From Euglena gracilis (lineage: Eukaryota > Euglenida > Euglenophyceae > Euglenales): 64,000 bases of DNA. The DNA lies in assembly GCA_039621445.1 (NCBI GenBank), contig CP154957.1, positions 9,343,071 through 9,407,070 of the forward strand. The letters are read 5' to 3'. Below, piece after piece: positions 54,861 through 64,000 of the stretch (position 1 is the stretch's first letter; each line of letters starts with the position of its first letter). Made by a program: the position numbers and the translations under genes. The notes beneath the pieces are model-generated. The model searched no databases and was not told the origin of the DNA. It was given only the letters and a program-made list of their open reading frames with translations.

Positions 54861-56560
54861 GGTGGGGGCCTTGGGGGGTTTGTGGGTCATTTGGGTTCCA
54901 CTGCAAGAAGTTGTTCAAACCTCTTCCCACCTTGGCCCTTACCCTGCCCCCTGACAACGCATCTGTTTACCCACCCGTTGCGGGGGCCATATAAAAGGCA
55001 GGGCGTTGCTTGGCGACCCCCCCCCCCTGGGGGGTCCAGCTCAAAGAATGAAAAATTGACCCGGCTGGAAAAATGCTGCTGGCTGACCTGACCCTCCCTT
55101 CCACGAGGTCAGATTTGATTGGGGGCCACACCGGGCATCAAAAAAAAAACGAAATCCAAAAAAAAAATAGCAAAAAACTGCCAGTATGCAAAAAAAAAAC
55201 TTGAACTAAACTTTAACCCATTTTTGGCCCATTTTGCTCTTCAGGCCAAATATCTGTTACCTCCTCTGGCCAGCCTCCGTCCGGGCAGCTGGCCCGAAAA
55301 TTTGTCGATGGGGGGGGGAGGGGGTTCCGAGGGCTGGAAAGAGGCTGCTGGCTGACTGGGGATGGGGTGCTGGGGTCGGTTTTGGGTCTCGACTGGTTCT
55401 GCCTTCGGCAGCGGAGGTGTGTTACAGCACCACTGTATGTTTTTTTTTTTGTTTTTGGGGATGATGAAAAAAACACACACAGATTGTTGTGCATGGTAAA
55501 ATTGTGCAAAGTTTTCTGAAAAAGTTTGGATTTTTTTTGTCCAAAAAGCCAAAATTTTCGAACATCATAACTCATTGAAGACAGCCCTTGAAGAAAACTT
55601 CAGAGTCTGGTCTGAGCCAACCAAAATCAGCAACTTCAAAAATGGAATTGAATGATTTACAAATACTTCTTTCCCAGGTATCCTTCTTTTGCAATTTAAA
55701 GTGCAGAAAAAAGCACAATCATTTGCAAAAGCAGCAATTTACCGAAAATGGTGAATTTTGTAGATCGAATAGTGCCAGCTCCTCTGACCCAATTGGAATT
55801 TGGTGAGATTTTTCTCGGATTTTCACAGGCAATGGTTGAACTACTGCCACTCATCGTCGCAAACAAAATGCCAAAAAAGGGGGGCAGAAAACAGCTTTGA
55901 AAATTGCAATTAACATGCTCCTTGCACCTGCTGCATGCAGGATTCCTAAAAGACCACACAGCGACAAAATCACACGAAACAGCTGGACACTGGTGTGGTG
56001 GTTCTGGTCCAAAATGCACAAAAAGGCAACACCGAAAAACTGCCTTTCCAGCAAAATGGCAAAAACTCTGGGAAAAAGAAGAAGCAAACACATCTGCCTC
56101 ATAATGCTGCCAAAGTTGCACATCAAAAAAGAGTGAGAGTCCACAGCATGATGGGCACGGAGGAGACGGTGGACTGCACCGGAAAGGGTGATGGAGGAGG
56201 GGTGCAGGGAAGGGACCAGGCTACAGACGGGCGGTGGACTCTGCCCCCACTGCCACGCTGGGCTGTTGTGTGGGGGATGTATGGGGCCGACAGGCGATCG
56301 ATGGGAGGGTGACTAGCAGCGTGAACTGCAAACTTTCACTCGCTACATGCCTGGATGAGGAAAGCTTGAAAGAGCAGGGAAAGAGAACCTTCAGAAATGG
56401 AGAGGAATTTGGAAAATGGGGTGGGGAAACCAAATTGGGCAGCTGCTGCAGTTTTTGGCAGATTTGCAGCAAATATCTGTCAAATTTTACACACACACAC
56501 ACACAAAATTTTTTGGAATTTTGCCCTTCGATCACAAGGAATCGAAATACAACAGCGATG
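54860..56560. other. No gene seen
   Basis: AT-rich and A-run-rich sequence without consistent exon signals. Confidence 0.5.
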
Positions 56561-56564
56561 GGGA

Positions 56565-56628
56565 TCTGCACACCCACACCCACACCCACCCACCCACCCA
56601 CCCACCCACCCACCCACCCCCCCACCCA

Positions 56629-56659
<31 letters not shown>

Positions 56660-56690
56660 GCACACACACGCACACGCACACGCACGCAGC
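56565..56690. repeat. (CCCA)n/(CA)n/(CG)n compound microsatellite
   Basis: CCCACACC and CCCA units, then CA, then CGCGCGCG, then CA/CGCACA. Confidence 0.9.
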
Positions 56691-57689
56691 GGGGTTCAGG
56701 AGGGGCAGATGCCCTGCACAAGGGGGTTGCAAGTTGCGGTGGAAGAAGAGGGTCTGGCGAAACTGCGCCGAGTTCACAAAGCGAAGGGAAGACGGCCGGA
56801 ACTCGGGCCCGGACACAGGCTGTTTTGTTCGTTGACCCACCCTGGGGGGTGGCAAGGGTCTCGGAGTGTCTCGGGATGGGGCTGGTGCCCTGGCAGGCGC
56901 TGCCCAACACTTTCAACTCTGGTCCAAATAAGCCTTTTTCCAGAAACGTCGATTCTTTGGAACCGGGGTGTCTACTGAGCATTTTTTTCCGTGGCAAATC
57001 GCTCTGAGGGGGTCCACGTCGACCACATTGGGCGGGGTGGGGATGGGGTGGAGGGGGAGCAGGGTATTTAATGAGGGGGGAAAGGGGGGTGGACCCTCCC
57101 TCCCCCTAGGAAAAAAAATTGGCGCGAAACGCCAGAAAATTTTTTGAGCGGCAGCAAAAAGTGACCGAAATTGCATTTTCAGGTTTTTTTCACTCCAAAA
57201 TGACAAAAACAGATGATATAAACAAAAGTCTGCCGGCGCAAAGCTGCGGGGGAGCAGAATTTTTTGGATCCATGGGGGGGGGGGGGGCCCCCCCCCCCCC
57301 CCCCCAGCTCTGGGGGGGGGGCAGGAGGGGGCGGTGGTCTGGACCGTGGTCAGACCAGGTTTTGAATAGTGCTGAGCTCTTAAAGGGACTTGCATGTAAG
57401 GAAGGCCGAAAAGACTAGCATTGCAAATTTCGTGTAATTTATAAATTATAAACTACGCAAAATTACAGTCTTGCAATAATTTATAATGACTTTCAATGAT
57501 TTTACGGTAGTTTCTGAAATGTGAATGAAATGTTAACCGGGTTTTGAATAATGCTGAGGTCTTAATAAGCGTGCCTCCACCCCTTCATTGAGCCCCCCCC
57601 CCATATAAACTATAAACTGGCCAACTCCATGGAGCTCTTTGAACTGAAATGCAAGGGTTTTGTGCCTGAAACGGGAGGCCAGGGAGTCA

Positions 57690-58110
57690 AAAAAACGCTC
57701 TTTTTTCAGCTCAAAAAACACCTTTTCTGGGCCCGGGATTTTTTTTGCCATAAACATCGTTTCAGGCGGAAAAAAAAATTCGAATTTTTTTCGAATTTTT
57801 TGACCCGGATTTGACCCAAAGTCAATGGGTTGGCGGCCCAAAACGGGGCGCTGGCGGGTCGAAAAACGCTCATTTTCGGCTCAAAAACAGTTTTTCTGGG
57901 TTTGGGAGGCCAAAAAACATCGTTTTGGGCAAAAAAAATTTCGACTTTTTTGGACTTTTTTGACCCGGATTTGACCCAAAGTCAATGGGTTGGCGGCCCA
58001 AAGCGGGGCGTTGGCGGGTCGAAAAACGCTCATTTTCAGCTCCAAAACAGGTTTTCCGGGTCCGGGAGGCCATAAAACATCGTTTCGGGCAAAAAAAAAT
58101 TGATTTTTTT
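57690..58110. repeat. Tandem repeat, 160-bp period, about 2.5 copies
   Basis: TGACCCGGATTTGACCC starts at 57,801 and again at 57,961. GTCGAAAAACGCTCATTTTC and CATCGTTT(C/T)(A/G)GG blocks recur at the same spacing. A dispersed copy lies at 27,298-27,465. Confidence 0.85.
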
Positions 58111-58129
58111 TGTCTAACAGTGGAAAAAA

Positions 58130-58510
58130 TGTTCAAAATGTCCCAAATTGACGGAAAATCGACCATCTCGGGCTAGGCGGGGAATTGCGGAGAAAGCAAA
58201 ATACCGGTAGATGGGGCATTCCAAGGGCTTCAATTTAGGTCTCCGGACATTTCCTTTGATTTTGCATCGTTTTTGAGAAATTTTGAAAACGTTGATTTTT
58301 TGACCCCCACCCCCGAAAACGGCTCAGTCGGACAGTGGGAAAAGTGTACAAAACGGCCATCTGGGCCGAAAAACGGCCGTATCTCGGGCTGGGCGGAGAG
58401 TTGCGGGGAAATCAAAATACCATTAATTGGGGCATTCCAAGGGATTCAAATTTGGTCTCTGGACATTTCCTTTGATTTGGCTTCATTTTGGAGATATTTT
58501 GAAAATTGAC
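58130..58510. repeat. Tandem repeat, about 216-bp period, 2 copies
   Basis: ATCTCGGGCTNGGCGG, GGGGCATTCCAAGGG and GGACATTTCCTTTGATTT recur in order at 58,165 and 58,381. Short inverted pieces occur at 26,970-27,010 and 38,515-38,545, and diverged direct copies at 49,095-49,260 and near 58,610. Confidence 0.8.
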
Positions 58511-58519
58511 TTTTTTTTT

Positions 58520-59520
58520 TGGCCGAAATGGCAGAGTCCAAAGGGGCGGGGGGGCTTAAAAAGGGGGGCGGGCCGATCCTACCCAGTTTAGACCCCTTCG
58601 CACGTGAATAACTCGGGCCTGGCGAGGAGTTGGGGGTCAAACCCAGGTGATTCGGAAACTAGGAATCCAGTCGCTCGCGACTGAAAAAAATTCGGGAACC
58701 GGGCCGGGATCATGGTGATAATCCGTCGGTTCTCCTGGTGGCCCCGACCCGGGGGGGCGGGGGGAGGGGGGGGGGCGAGGCGAGGGGGGGGTTTTCGCCA
58801 GGGGTAAGCTTCGCTCTTACCCAGAGAGAGTTCAGCGACCCCCCCCCCCCCCTCCAAAACCAACACTCACTTAATACCCTGGGGGGGACAGAGCAGAAGG
58901 CTTGACCCAGCCTGGCCGGGAGGGAGGGGCTGCCCGCCTCAGGCGAGGTGCGCCGGGCCTCGGACGTTTCCGCCGGAATGGGCGGAGGAGTGGCCCAGGG
59001 CTCTGCATTCCGGTCCAACGTATCCCGCCGACCCCCCCCCCCCCCCGCCTCCCCTGTTTGACAGGTCGGCCCGGTGGGTGTCCTGCCGGTGCCCCGGGCA
59101 TACCAGAGCTTACCAAGCATACCGACCCGGGGGGGGGGGGGGCGGGGTCACTTTCTACTTCAAAAAAACCAGTCACTAAGAATTAAGCATCAGGACATCT
59201 TGATAGGTGGGGGTCCCCTCCACCTGGTGAAGGGAGGGGGGAACTTCTACCCAAAACGGTGGCAGGCAAAGTGAGCGATTTTTTTAACTGCCGCTGCGCC
59301 TCTCCAAATAGGACAAGAATGCAAATTGAGCAGAAATTTTTTTGGGAGAAAGCTTGCCCAAAAAAATTAAAATGCCAAATAAAATTCTGGCATGAGCTAA
59401 ATTTAACCTTTTCGGTGCCCCAGGTCCGGACCACCCCCGGGTTGGGGGGGGTCCAGTCTGACCTTATCACTGCCCTTCACCCATCAATATGAGCACCCGT
59501 GTCAACTATCAAGGGGGACG
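58520..59520. other. No secure gene
   Basis: It has G/C runs and some GC-rich open frames on both strands around 58,900-59,030, without clear splice limits. Confidence 0.45.
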
Positions 59521-59530
59521 CCCCAACATG

Positions 59531-59744
59531 GTAACCCCCCCTCCCCAAATAACCTGGCGGGGTGCCAGGTTATTGGAACCAACTTTTGGCCCTGACCCCC
59601 GCTAGGTTATTTGGGTCCCTTTTTAGAATTTTGCCTGAAAAAGGGGGTGCCTGGTTACTGGAACCAACTTTTTTGCCCCTCCCCGCCAAGTTATTTGGCC
59701 CCCGCCAGGAGCCAGGACCCCGCCAGGCTATTTGGGGGGGTTTA
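59531..59744. mobile_element. MITE-like element, TAA-C-run class
   Basis: The terminal inverted repeat is GTAA-C-run-CCAAATAACCTGGCGGGG (right end: CCCCGCCAGGCTATTTGG-G-run-TTTAC). The inside carries two direct copies of a GGTTATTGGAACCAACTTTT-type block. Confidence 0.75.
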
Positions 59745-60704
59745 CTGGGACACATCCTTATGTCGATCCCTGGCTGGGAGTTGGGGAGAGGGTATCTACG
59801 CACCCCCCAGTTAGAAAAAGGTTAGCCAATATCACCCGAACAAAAGAAACACGGTGCCAAAACATGGAGGGAACGCCAGACGTCCTTGCCCAAAAATGAA
59901 ATGATGCGAAGCCAGTTCCCGAGCCAACAGCGGGGAACTTTCCAGCGTTGGACACCCATGAGAGTGAGGGCCCAGCGTCGCACTTGGCCCTTTGTAAATC
60001 CGAAACCTGGGGGTGAGCCCTGTGTGAGCGGACTGCTGGCCCAGGGAGGAGCTGCGCTGGGACGCGCCGCCCGTCCCCGATGACGGACCGCCGTTACCCT
60101 CAGGGCCGGACCGGAAGACTGGCAGAGGACGTATATGGCTTGAAGTGGGGAGAAGCTGGGCAGCCAGAAAGACAAAATGGTGAAGCAGCTTGTGGCAGGC
60201 ATACACATTAAAGCAAACCTTGTCCGAATATTCTTTTTTAAAAAAATTGAACGTAATTTTGTTATTCATACATTCATTATGCATATTAATTTTTCGTAAA
60301 TATTTATATAGAAGTGTGCATATGGATATAGGTGTATATAATATACATGTGTAAATGCGAGTGTGTGGGGGGTCGGGAGGTCAGGGGGGCAAGGGGGGCA
60401 AGGGGGGCAAGGGGTCCCCACTTTGTGCCCTATCTCGACCGCCGCTTGTGGGTTCGATCCCCAGTTCGACCCACACCATCACCCATCCATTTTGGCCCCA
60501 ATTCACCCCCCCCCCCCCTAGTTGCACTTGTCTATGGTTTATGGCCGGTCCCAACTTCGCTCCCTCCCCTCTGTGCCACGCCAAGGCGTGACCTCATGGC
60601 CGAGCCTTGAACCATGGTTTAGAACTAGAGGTTGCCTGGCTTAGGGTGGGTGGGGAAAGCCAACGAACCAAATGGGCTTCCGGGCTTCCCGGTTCAGTCC
60701 TGAC

Positions 60705-60833
60705 CTTTGGCCTTTGGTCGGTAGTCTGGGACTGGGTTGTCGAAGAAGAACTGCCCGAGGTTGGGCTCGATGTGCAGCGACTCCAACAGCTCCTTGGGCG
60801 ATGGCAGGCCAGTGATGGCGAGAGGTGGCTTTA
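60705..60833 (-). CDS. Exon downstream of the cyclase domain
   Basis: The acceptor is GCGTTTTCCCAG and the donor CCAAAG|GTCAGG; 129 bp. The peptide includes LAITGLPSPKELLESLHIEP and GQFFFDNPVPDYRPKAK. It lies about 0.9 kb downstream of the last cyclase exon on the same strand and is probably part of that gene. No domain is recognised. Confidence 0.55.
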
Positions 60834-63045
60834 CTGGGAAAACGCGCTGGCACAAATTCTTTGACACGTGCACACATAGCACACACAACACAATACAGAG
60901 CATAAAAATCAAATTCATTCAAATTCGTGGGTTAAACCCACCTCGAGTCCTAAAGCCCTGAAACCGATTGGCTGTGGTGATGGTGTGTGCACAGGCTTTG
61001 CCCCACCACACACCAGCGCCTCAGGGGGTTACCATCATGTGTTGTCCAAAATAAGAGGTCAACAGCTAATCACCCCAGTCTGGGCCAGCTTGACCCTTTT
61101 CCAGGGCTGGAGTTGGCTTGGAAATTGGGAAGGTCACAAATTGCAAAAGTTTGCCCACATAAGACTGGCGTCAGTCTTGATTGGCGCGCTGTAGGGGAGC
61201 TGGCTGCGGCGCTGCTGCGTTGGGCGGGCTTGTGCCACTGTGCGCGTGCCATCACCACATCCCATGGGCTGACAGAGGCTTTGGGGCTTGGTGTTGGGTA
61301 TGCCCAAAATTTGAGGGTGAATACTGTAAACTCCATCCTGTAAACATTGCCTGCTGGGGCGATGACACTGAGTATCAGTACAAAACGTCATCTGAAGGCA
61401 TAAACCCGACCCCCTACTTATAACCCCCCCCCCATCCTATAACCCCCCCCCCTCGGGCCCAACCACTAAACCGTGACTTAACCCCCCCCCCCCGGGAAGA
61501 CATGAGAAGCCAAAGAGAACCGCCAAGGCTGTAACCCCCCCGCTTATAGCCCCCCCCCCCTCGGGGCCAACCACTAAACAGGATCCTATAACCCCCCGGG
61601 GGGTTATAAGTGAGGGGGGGGTTTATATGTACCACCCCACGCCCAACGACCGACATCTGTGTCGTCCAACCGTCCAAAAGGTTGGGGGGCAACACACCAG
61701 CCTGCACGGAGCGGAGCTGCACGCCCCAACAAAATACGCATTGACGTTGCCGAAGCCCTTGCAGAACACCTTGTGCCGGGCGTCGAAGAAGAATGGCTGG
61801 TCCTTTTGCGCCATCACCATCTGGAACACCCCCTCCGCCACCGGGGGCAGGCTCGCCACTTTCCAACCCCCCAAGTTTCAACATAGACAGGTTGGGGGGC
61901 CAACACCCCCCCCCCCCTGGCAGACTGGGGGGACGGGTCTAACAACCAAACTGATGGCTCAGGTTCGGGGCCAGGTTCTTGGATTTTCTTTGCAAAACTT
62001 GTCTTTACCACAAGACAAAACATTGGGACTTACACGGGAGACATCTGATTCTGTTCCATGAAACTGAATTTCCTCCAAGGTTGAATTTCATTGAAATACC
62101 ACACTTTGTGACGTGAACAACTGTACTCACGTCTTGCACCTTGGCAACAGTTTTGCCAGACCACAGGCTATGGCAGGCCGCGCTGTAAAGAAAGCGACCA
62201 CTGTAACCCTACTGAACCCTGAACATGTTTGATTTCCATAGGTGCTTCAAATGGATGGCAAATCTTCGCCGCTATGGTGCTGTTTTGCTCCCGGGGTGTC
62301 TGCCTGGCTATGAGCCAGAAATAACCCTTTTCTGGGAATTGTACATTCATGGGCTTTGGGAGCTTTTCGCCATGAACTTTACCCATCCCCCTGGTGGGGG
62401 AGTGTGGTTGGAGTGCGTACACCCCAGACCTTGAAGCTTAGCCGGGTCTCTAAACCGCAGTGGACCTGACAAAAACTCTGAGGTGGGCTTTGGTCGGCAC
62501 CTCATCAGAGGTCAACAACAGTTTGCCTCAGAAATGTCGTTCTTGAACTCTCTTGTCGGGGCACAGGGTTTTGAGGTTCTCCTGGCGCCTACGTCGACCC
62601 CCTCCAGGCGCTCCAGACTGGCCGATGGAGCCGCGGTCTGGAGGCGCTTCCCCGCAAAGTGGCCGCCCGGGCTGGATGCGGCCCGCCTGCCCGGTGCTCT
62701 CCATGCGGCTGGCGAGGTTGACGGTGCGGCCCCGGGGACAGCCCCGGCCGGGGGTGAGGGGGGCCCCCAGCGCACCCTCCCATCCCCTTCCGCTCCCCCC
62801 GGCGTTGGAGCATTAGGTGTCAAACCTCCTCTGACTGCCCCCTCCCCCCCCCCCGGGTGCCGGTGGGATTTCAAAACAACAGCAGCAGCGACCTGGGGTC
62901 CCAACCCAAGGGGCCTCCGGGGAGGAGGGGTCCATTAGGAGAGGGTCCCGGCCAAGACCAAGGCTGGGCAGATGTCGAAGAGGGGCAGCTTGCCCTGCAG
63001 CACGCCGGCCGTGATGGGCCCCACCGCGAGGCCGGGCCCATCCGC
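60705..63045 (-). CDS. Class III nucleotide cyclase, partial (probable adenylyl cyclase)
   Basis: Class III cyclases make cAMP or cGMP from ATP or GTP. Three exons spell the C-terminal half of the catalytic domain in order. 62,970-63,045 has GLAVGPITAGVLQGKLPLFD, matching the GxxxGPVVAGVVG strand-loop. 62,673-62,733 has TVNLASRMESTG, with the transition-state Asn and Arg both present. 61,698-61,842 has VAEGVFQMV and KVFCKGFGNVNAYFV, the closing Val-Lys-Gly strand. The Asp in LFDIWG is the usual adenine-selecting residue, favouring ATP. The two metal-binding Asp residues belong to the N-terminal half, which I cannot find here; it may lie beyond the window. Two nonconventional introns split the domain. 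Confidence 0.85.
61401..61625. mobile_element. MITE-like element, TAA-C-run class
   Basis: The left end ATAAACCCGACCCCCTACTTATAACC matches the inverse of the right end (GGTTATAAGTGAGGGGGGGGTTTAT). Two internal direct copies of a C-run-TCGGG-CCAACCACTAAAC block are about 110 bp apart. It lies in the intron between the cyclase exon and the 60.7-kb exon. Confidence 0.7.
61698..61842 (-). CDS. Cyclase exon C (end of catalytic domain)
   Basis: Joined to exon B it reads GRIQVAEGVFQMV without a gap against the family pattern GRIQVSExxYxxL. It continues DARHKVFCKGFGNVNAYFVG. The 3' edge is taken at a CTG|GTGTGT donor (61,698) and is not certain. Confidence 0.8.
61843..62672 (-). other. Putative nonconventional intron 2 in the cyclase
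   Basis: 830 nt, start GCCCGGGC, end CTGCCCCC. The cyclase reading frame fixes the joint to within one base. There is no GT or AG at the edges. Bases +4 to +6 (CGG) can pair with -8 to -6 (CTG) through one G-U pair, and two more pairs extend the stem. Confidence 0.75.
62673..62733 (-). CDS. Cyclase exon B (61 bp)
   Basis: It codes for GRTVNLASRMESTGQAGRIQ, the most conserved block of class III cyclases, including the Asn and Arg that stabilise the transition state. Confidence 0.9.
62734..62969 (-). other. Putative nonconventional intron 1 in the cyclase
   Basis: 236 nt, start GCCCAGCC, end GGCTGTCCCC. CAG is at +4 to +6 and CTG at -8 to -6. CAGCC pairs with GGCTG over 5 bp. The family pattern FDIWGxTVN fixes the joint within one base, and no GT/AG choice restores it. 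Confidence 0.85.
62970..63045 (-). CDS. Cyclase exon A
   Basis: The peptide ADGPGLAVGPITAGVLQGK then LPLFDI matches the Gly-rich strand-loop and adenine-contact strand of class III cyclases. The 5' edge is uncertain. Confidence 0.75.
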
Positions 63046-63149
63046 TTGCTCGGTGCAGCACCGGCGGCGGGTGGGGAGGACAGCCCCCACCACCAGACCT
63101 GCTATTCCTGTCCGCCGGGCGCCGCATGGCGACCCCCAGGCCAACGGGC

Positions 63150-63205
63150 CAACTCTACCCTCCCCCCCCCCCCCCCCCACCCCCCCCCCACCCCCCCCCC
63201 CCCCA
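63150..63205. repeat. Poly-C tract
   Basis: C runs broken by single A residues. Confidence 0.85.
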
Positions 63206-63259
63206 GGGGCAATGTCGCCGTGACAAAATCGTGGCAGCAAGAAGACGGCAGAAAGGCAG

Positions 63260-63350
63260 AGGGGGGTGACAATTTCCCGGGGTGAAAAATTGGTCGGCAC
63301 AGAGGGGGGCGTCAATTGCCCGGGGGCGTCAATTGCCCGGGGGGGGGTAG
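63260..63350. repeat. GTCAATTGCCCGGGGG repeat family, cluster 2
   Basis: Three related words in tandem: TGACAATTTCCCGGGG, GGCGTCAATTGCCCGGG and again GGCGTCAATTGCCCGGG. Confidence 0.75.
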
Positions 63351-63359
63351 GCAAGAAAG

Positions 63360-63835
63360 AGGCGGGCCGACCCCCCCTCCCCTGTGGGGGACTCCCAGCA
63401 GGAACCAGGCTTGACTGGGAAAAATTCTAAACTTTCAAAAAATTCTGCAAGCAATTAAAAAAAACTCTGATTCTTAGATTCCAAAATAAATAATAAATAA
63501 ATTCTCCCCCAAAATTTGTGCTGGATGTTTCAGCCTGGCTTAAGCGGCATGGCCTATGGACAAGGCAGCGATTATGAGGCACGGGCTGGATGGACCCCCC
63601 AGTAGTTTAACGAGGGAAAGCAATACAGTTCCTTGAACGCACCCCGCATTCATTGTCATCGTTTTTTGTTTGAGAATTCTGTTCGCTTTAGGAATAGGGT
63701 TACGATTCATAATTGTCGCCATGAACAGGATGAGAAGTTAGATCAAATTTTAGGCCTAACTGAGTCCAAATCTCAAGCTGAATTTCGGCATTACAGCCTA
63801 AATCCTAACCGACCAAACCCCATCCCTTGCAAATA
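63360..63835. other. No gene seen
   Basis: AT-rich mixed sequence; no exon of the cyclase gene could be recognised here. Confidence 0.5.
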
Positions 63836-63844
63836 ACCCTATGA

Positions 63845-64000
63845 CCCCCCTAATAAGTGCGCAGTACCCTAACTATGCGCAGCGCCCTAAGAAATGCACA
63901 CCCCCAAAGGTCCGAAACCACCTCCCTAAAAAGTGCGCACCTCAGAACTGTCCTTCTCAATAAGTGCGCACCCCTTGGGGTCCGGAATTGCGTCATTAAA
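63845..64000. repeat. AAGTGCGCAC-type short tandem at window end
   Basis: TAATAAGTGCGCAG, AAAAAGTGCGCAC and AATAAGTGCGCACC recur at about 50-bp spacing, separated by CCCC/GGTCCG words. Confidence 0.6.

Overview
This is a eukaryotic nuclear window, very probably from a euglenid such as Euglena. Three things point there. Exons are short and GC-rich, scattered through long repeat-choked introns. Most exon edges are ordinary GT/AG. In addition, two neighbouring introns in an unmistakable class III nucleotide cyclase have no GT/AG; they have the geometry known for euglenid nonconventional introns (bases +4 to +6 paired with bases -8 to -6, normally CAG with CTG). The species call is an inference.

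Layout. (1) 1-16,906, plus strand: one or two genes. Armadillo/HEAT-like helical exons (1.6-5.3 kb) are followed by about ten strongly charged coiled-coil exons (6.0-16.9 kb). Introns hold very long (GT)n arrays. (2) About 16.9-18.0 kb: convergent junction, with an inverted copy of the first 142 bases of the window at 17,052-17,193. (3) 17,993-43,436, minus strand, with likely further exons to about 53.8 kb: at least 22 exons of an armadillo-like alpha-solenoid protein. (4) 44-60 kb: almost only dispersed and tandem repeats, with a few weak exon candidates. (5) 60.7-63.05 kb, minus strand: C-terminal half of an adenylyl-cyclase-type catalytic domain; its N-terminal part is not visible. (6) 63.05-64.0 kb: repeats only.

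The main discovery concerns mobile elements and introns. At least four short non-coding elements begin CAG, end CTG (or CTA), and are flanked by perfect 8-bp direct repeats, as hAT-type insertions are. One of them (21,098-21,536) sits inside an armadillo exon. A nonconventional intron drawn as 3 nt + CAG...CTG + 5 nt removes the element plus exactly one 8-bp copy and restores the reading frame. Because 3 + 5 = 8, the known geometry of nonconventional introns is what an 8-bp target-site duplication would produce. The window therefore seems to show a transposon-to-intron pathway at several stages. All exon limits are read by eye from splice-like signals, protein-family fit and reading frame; no transcript evidence was available.
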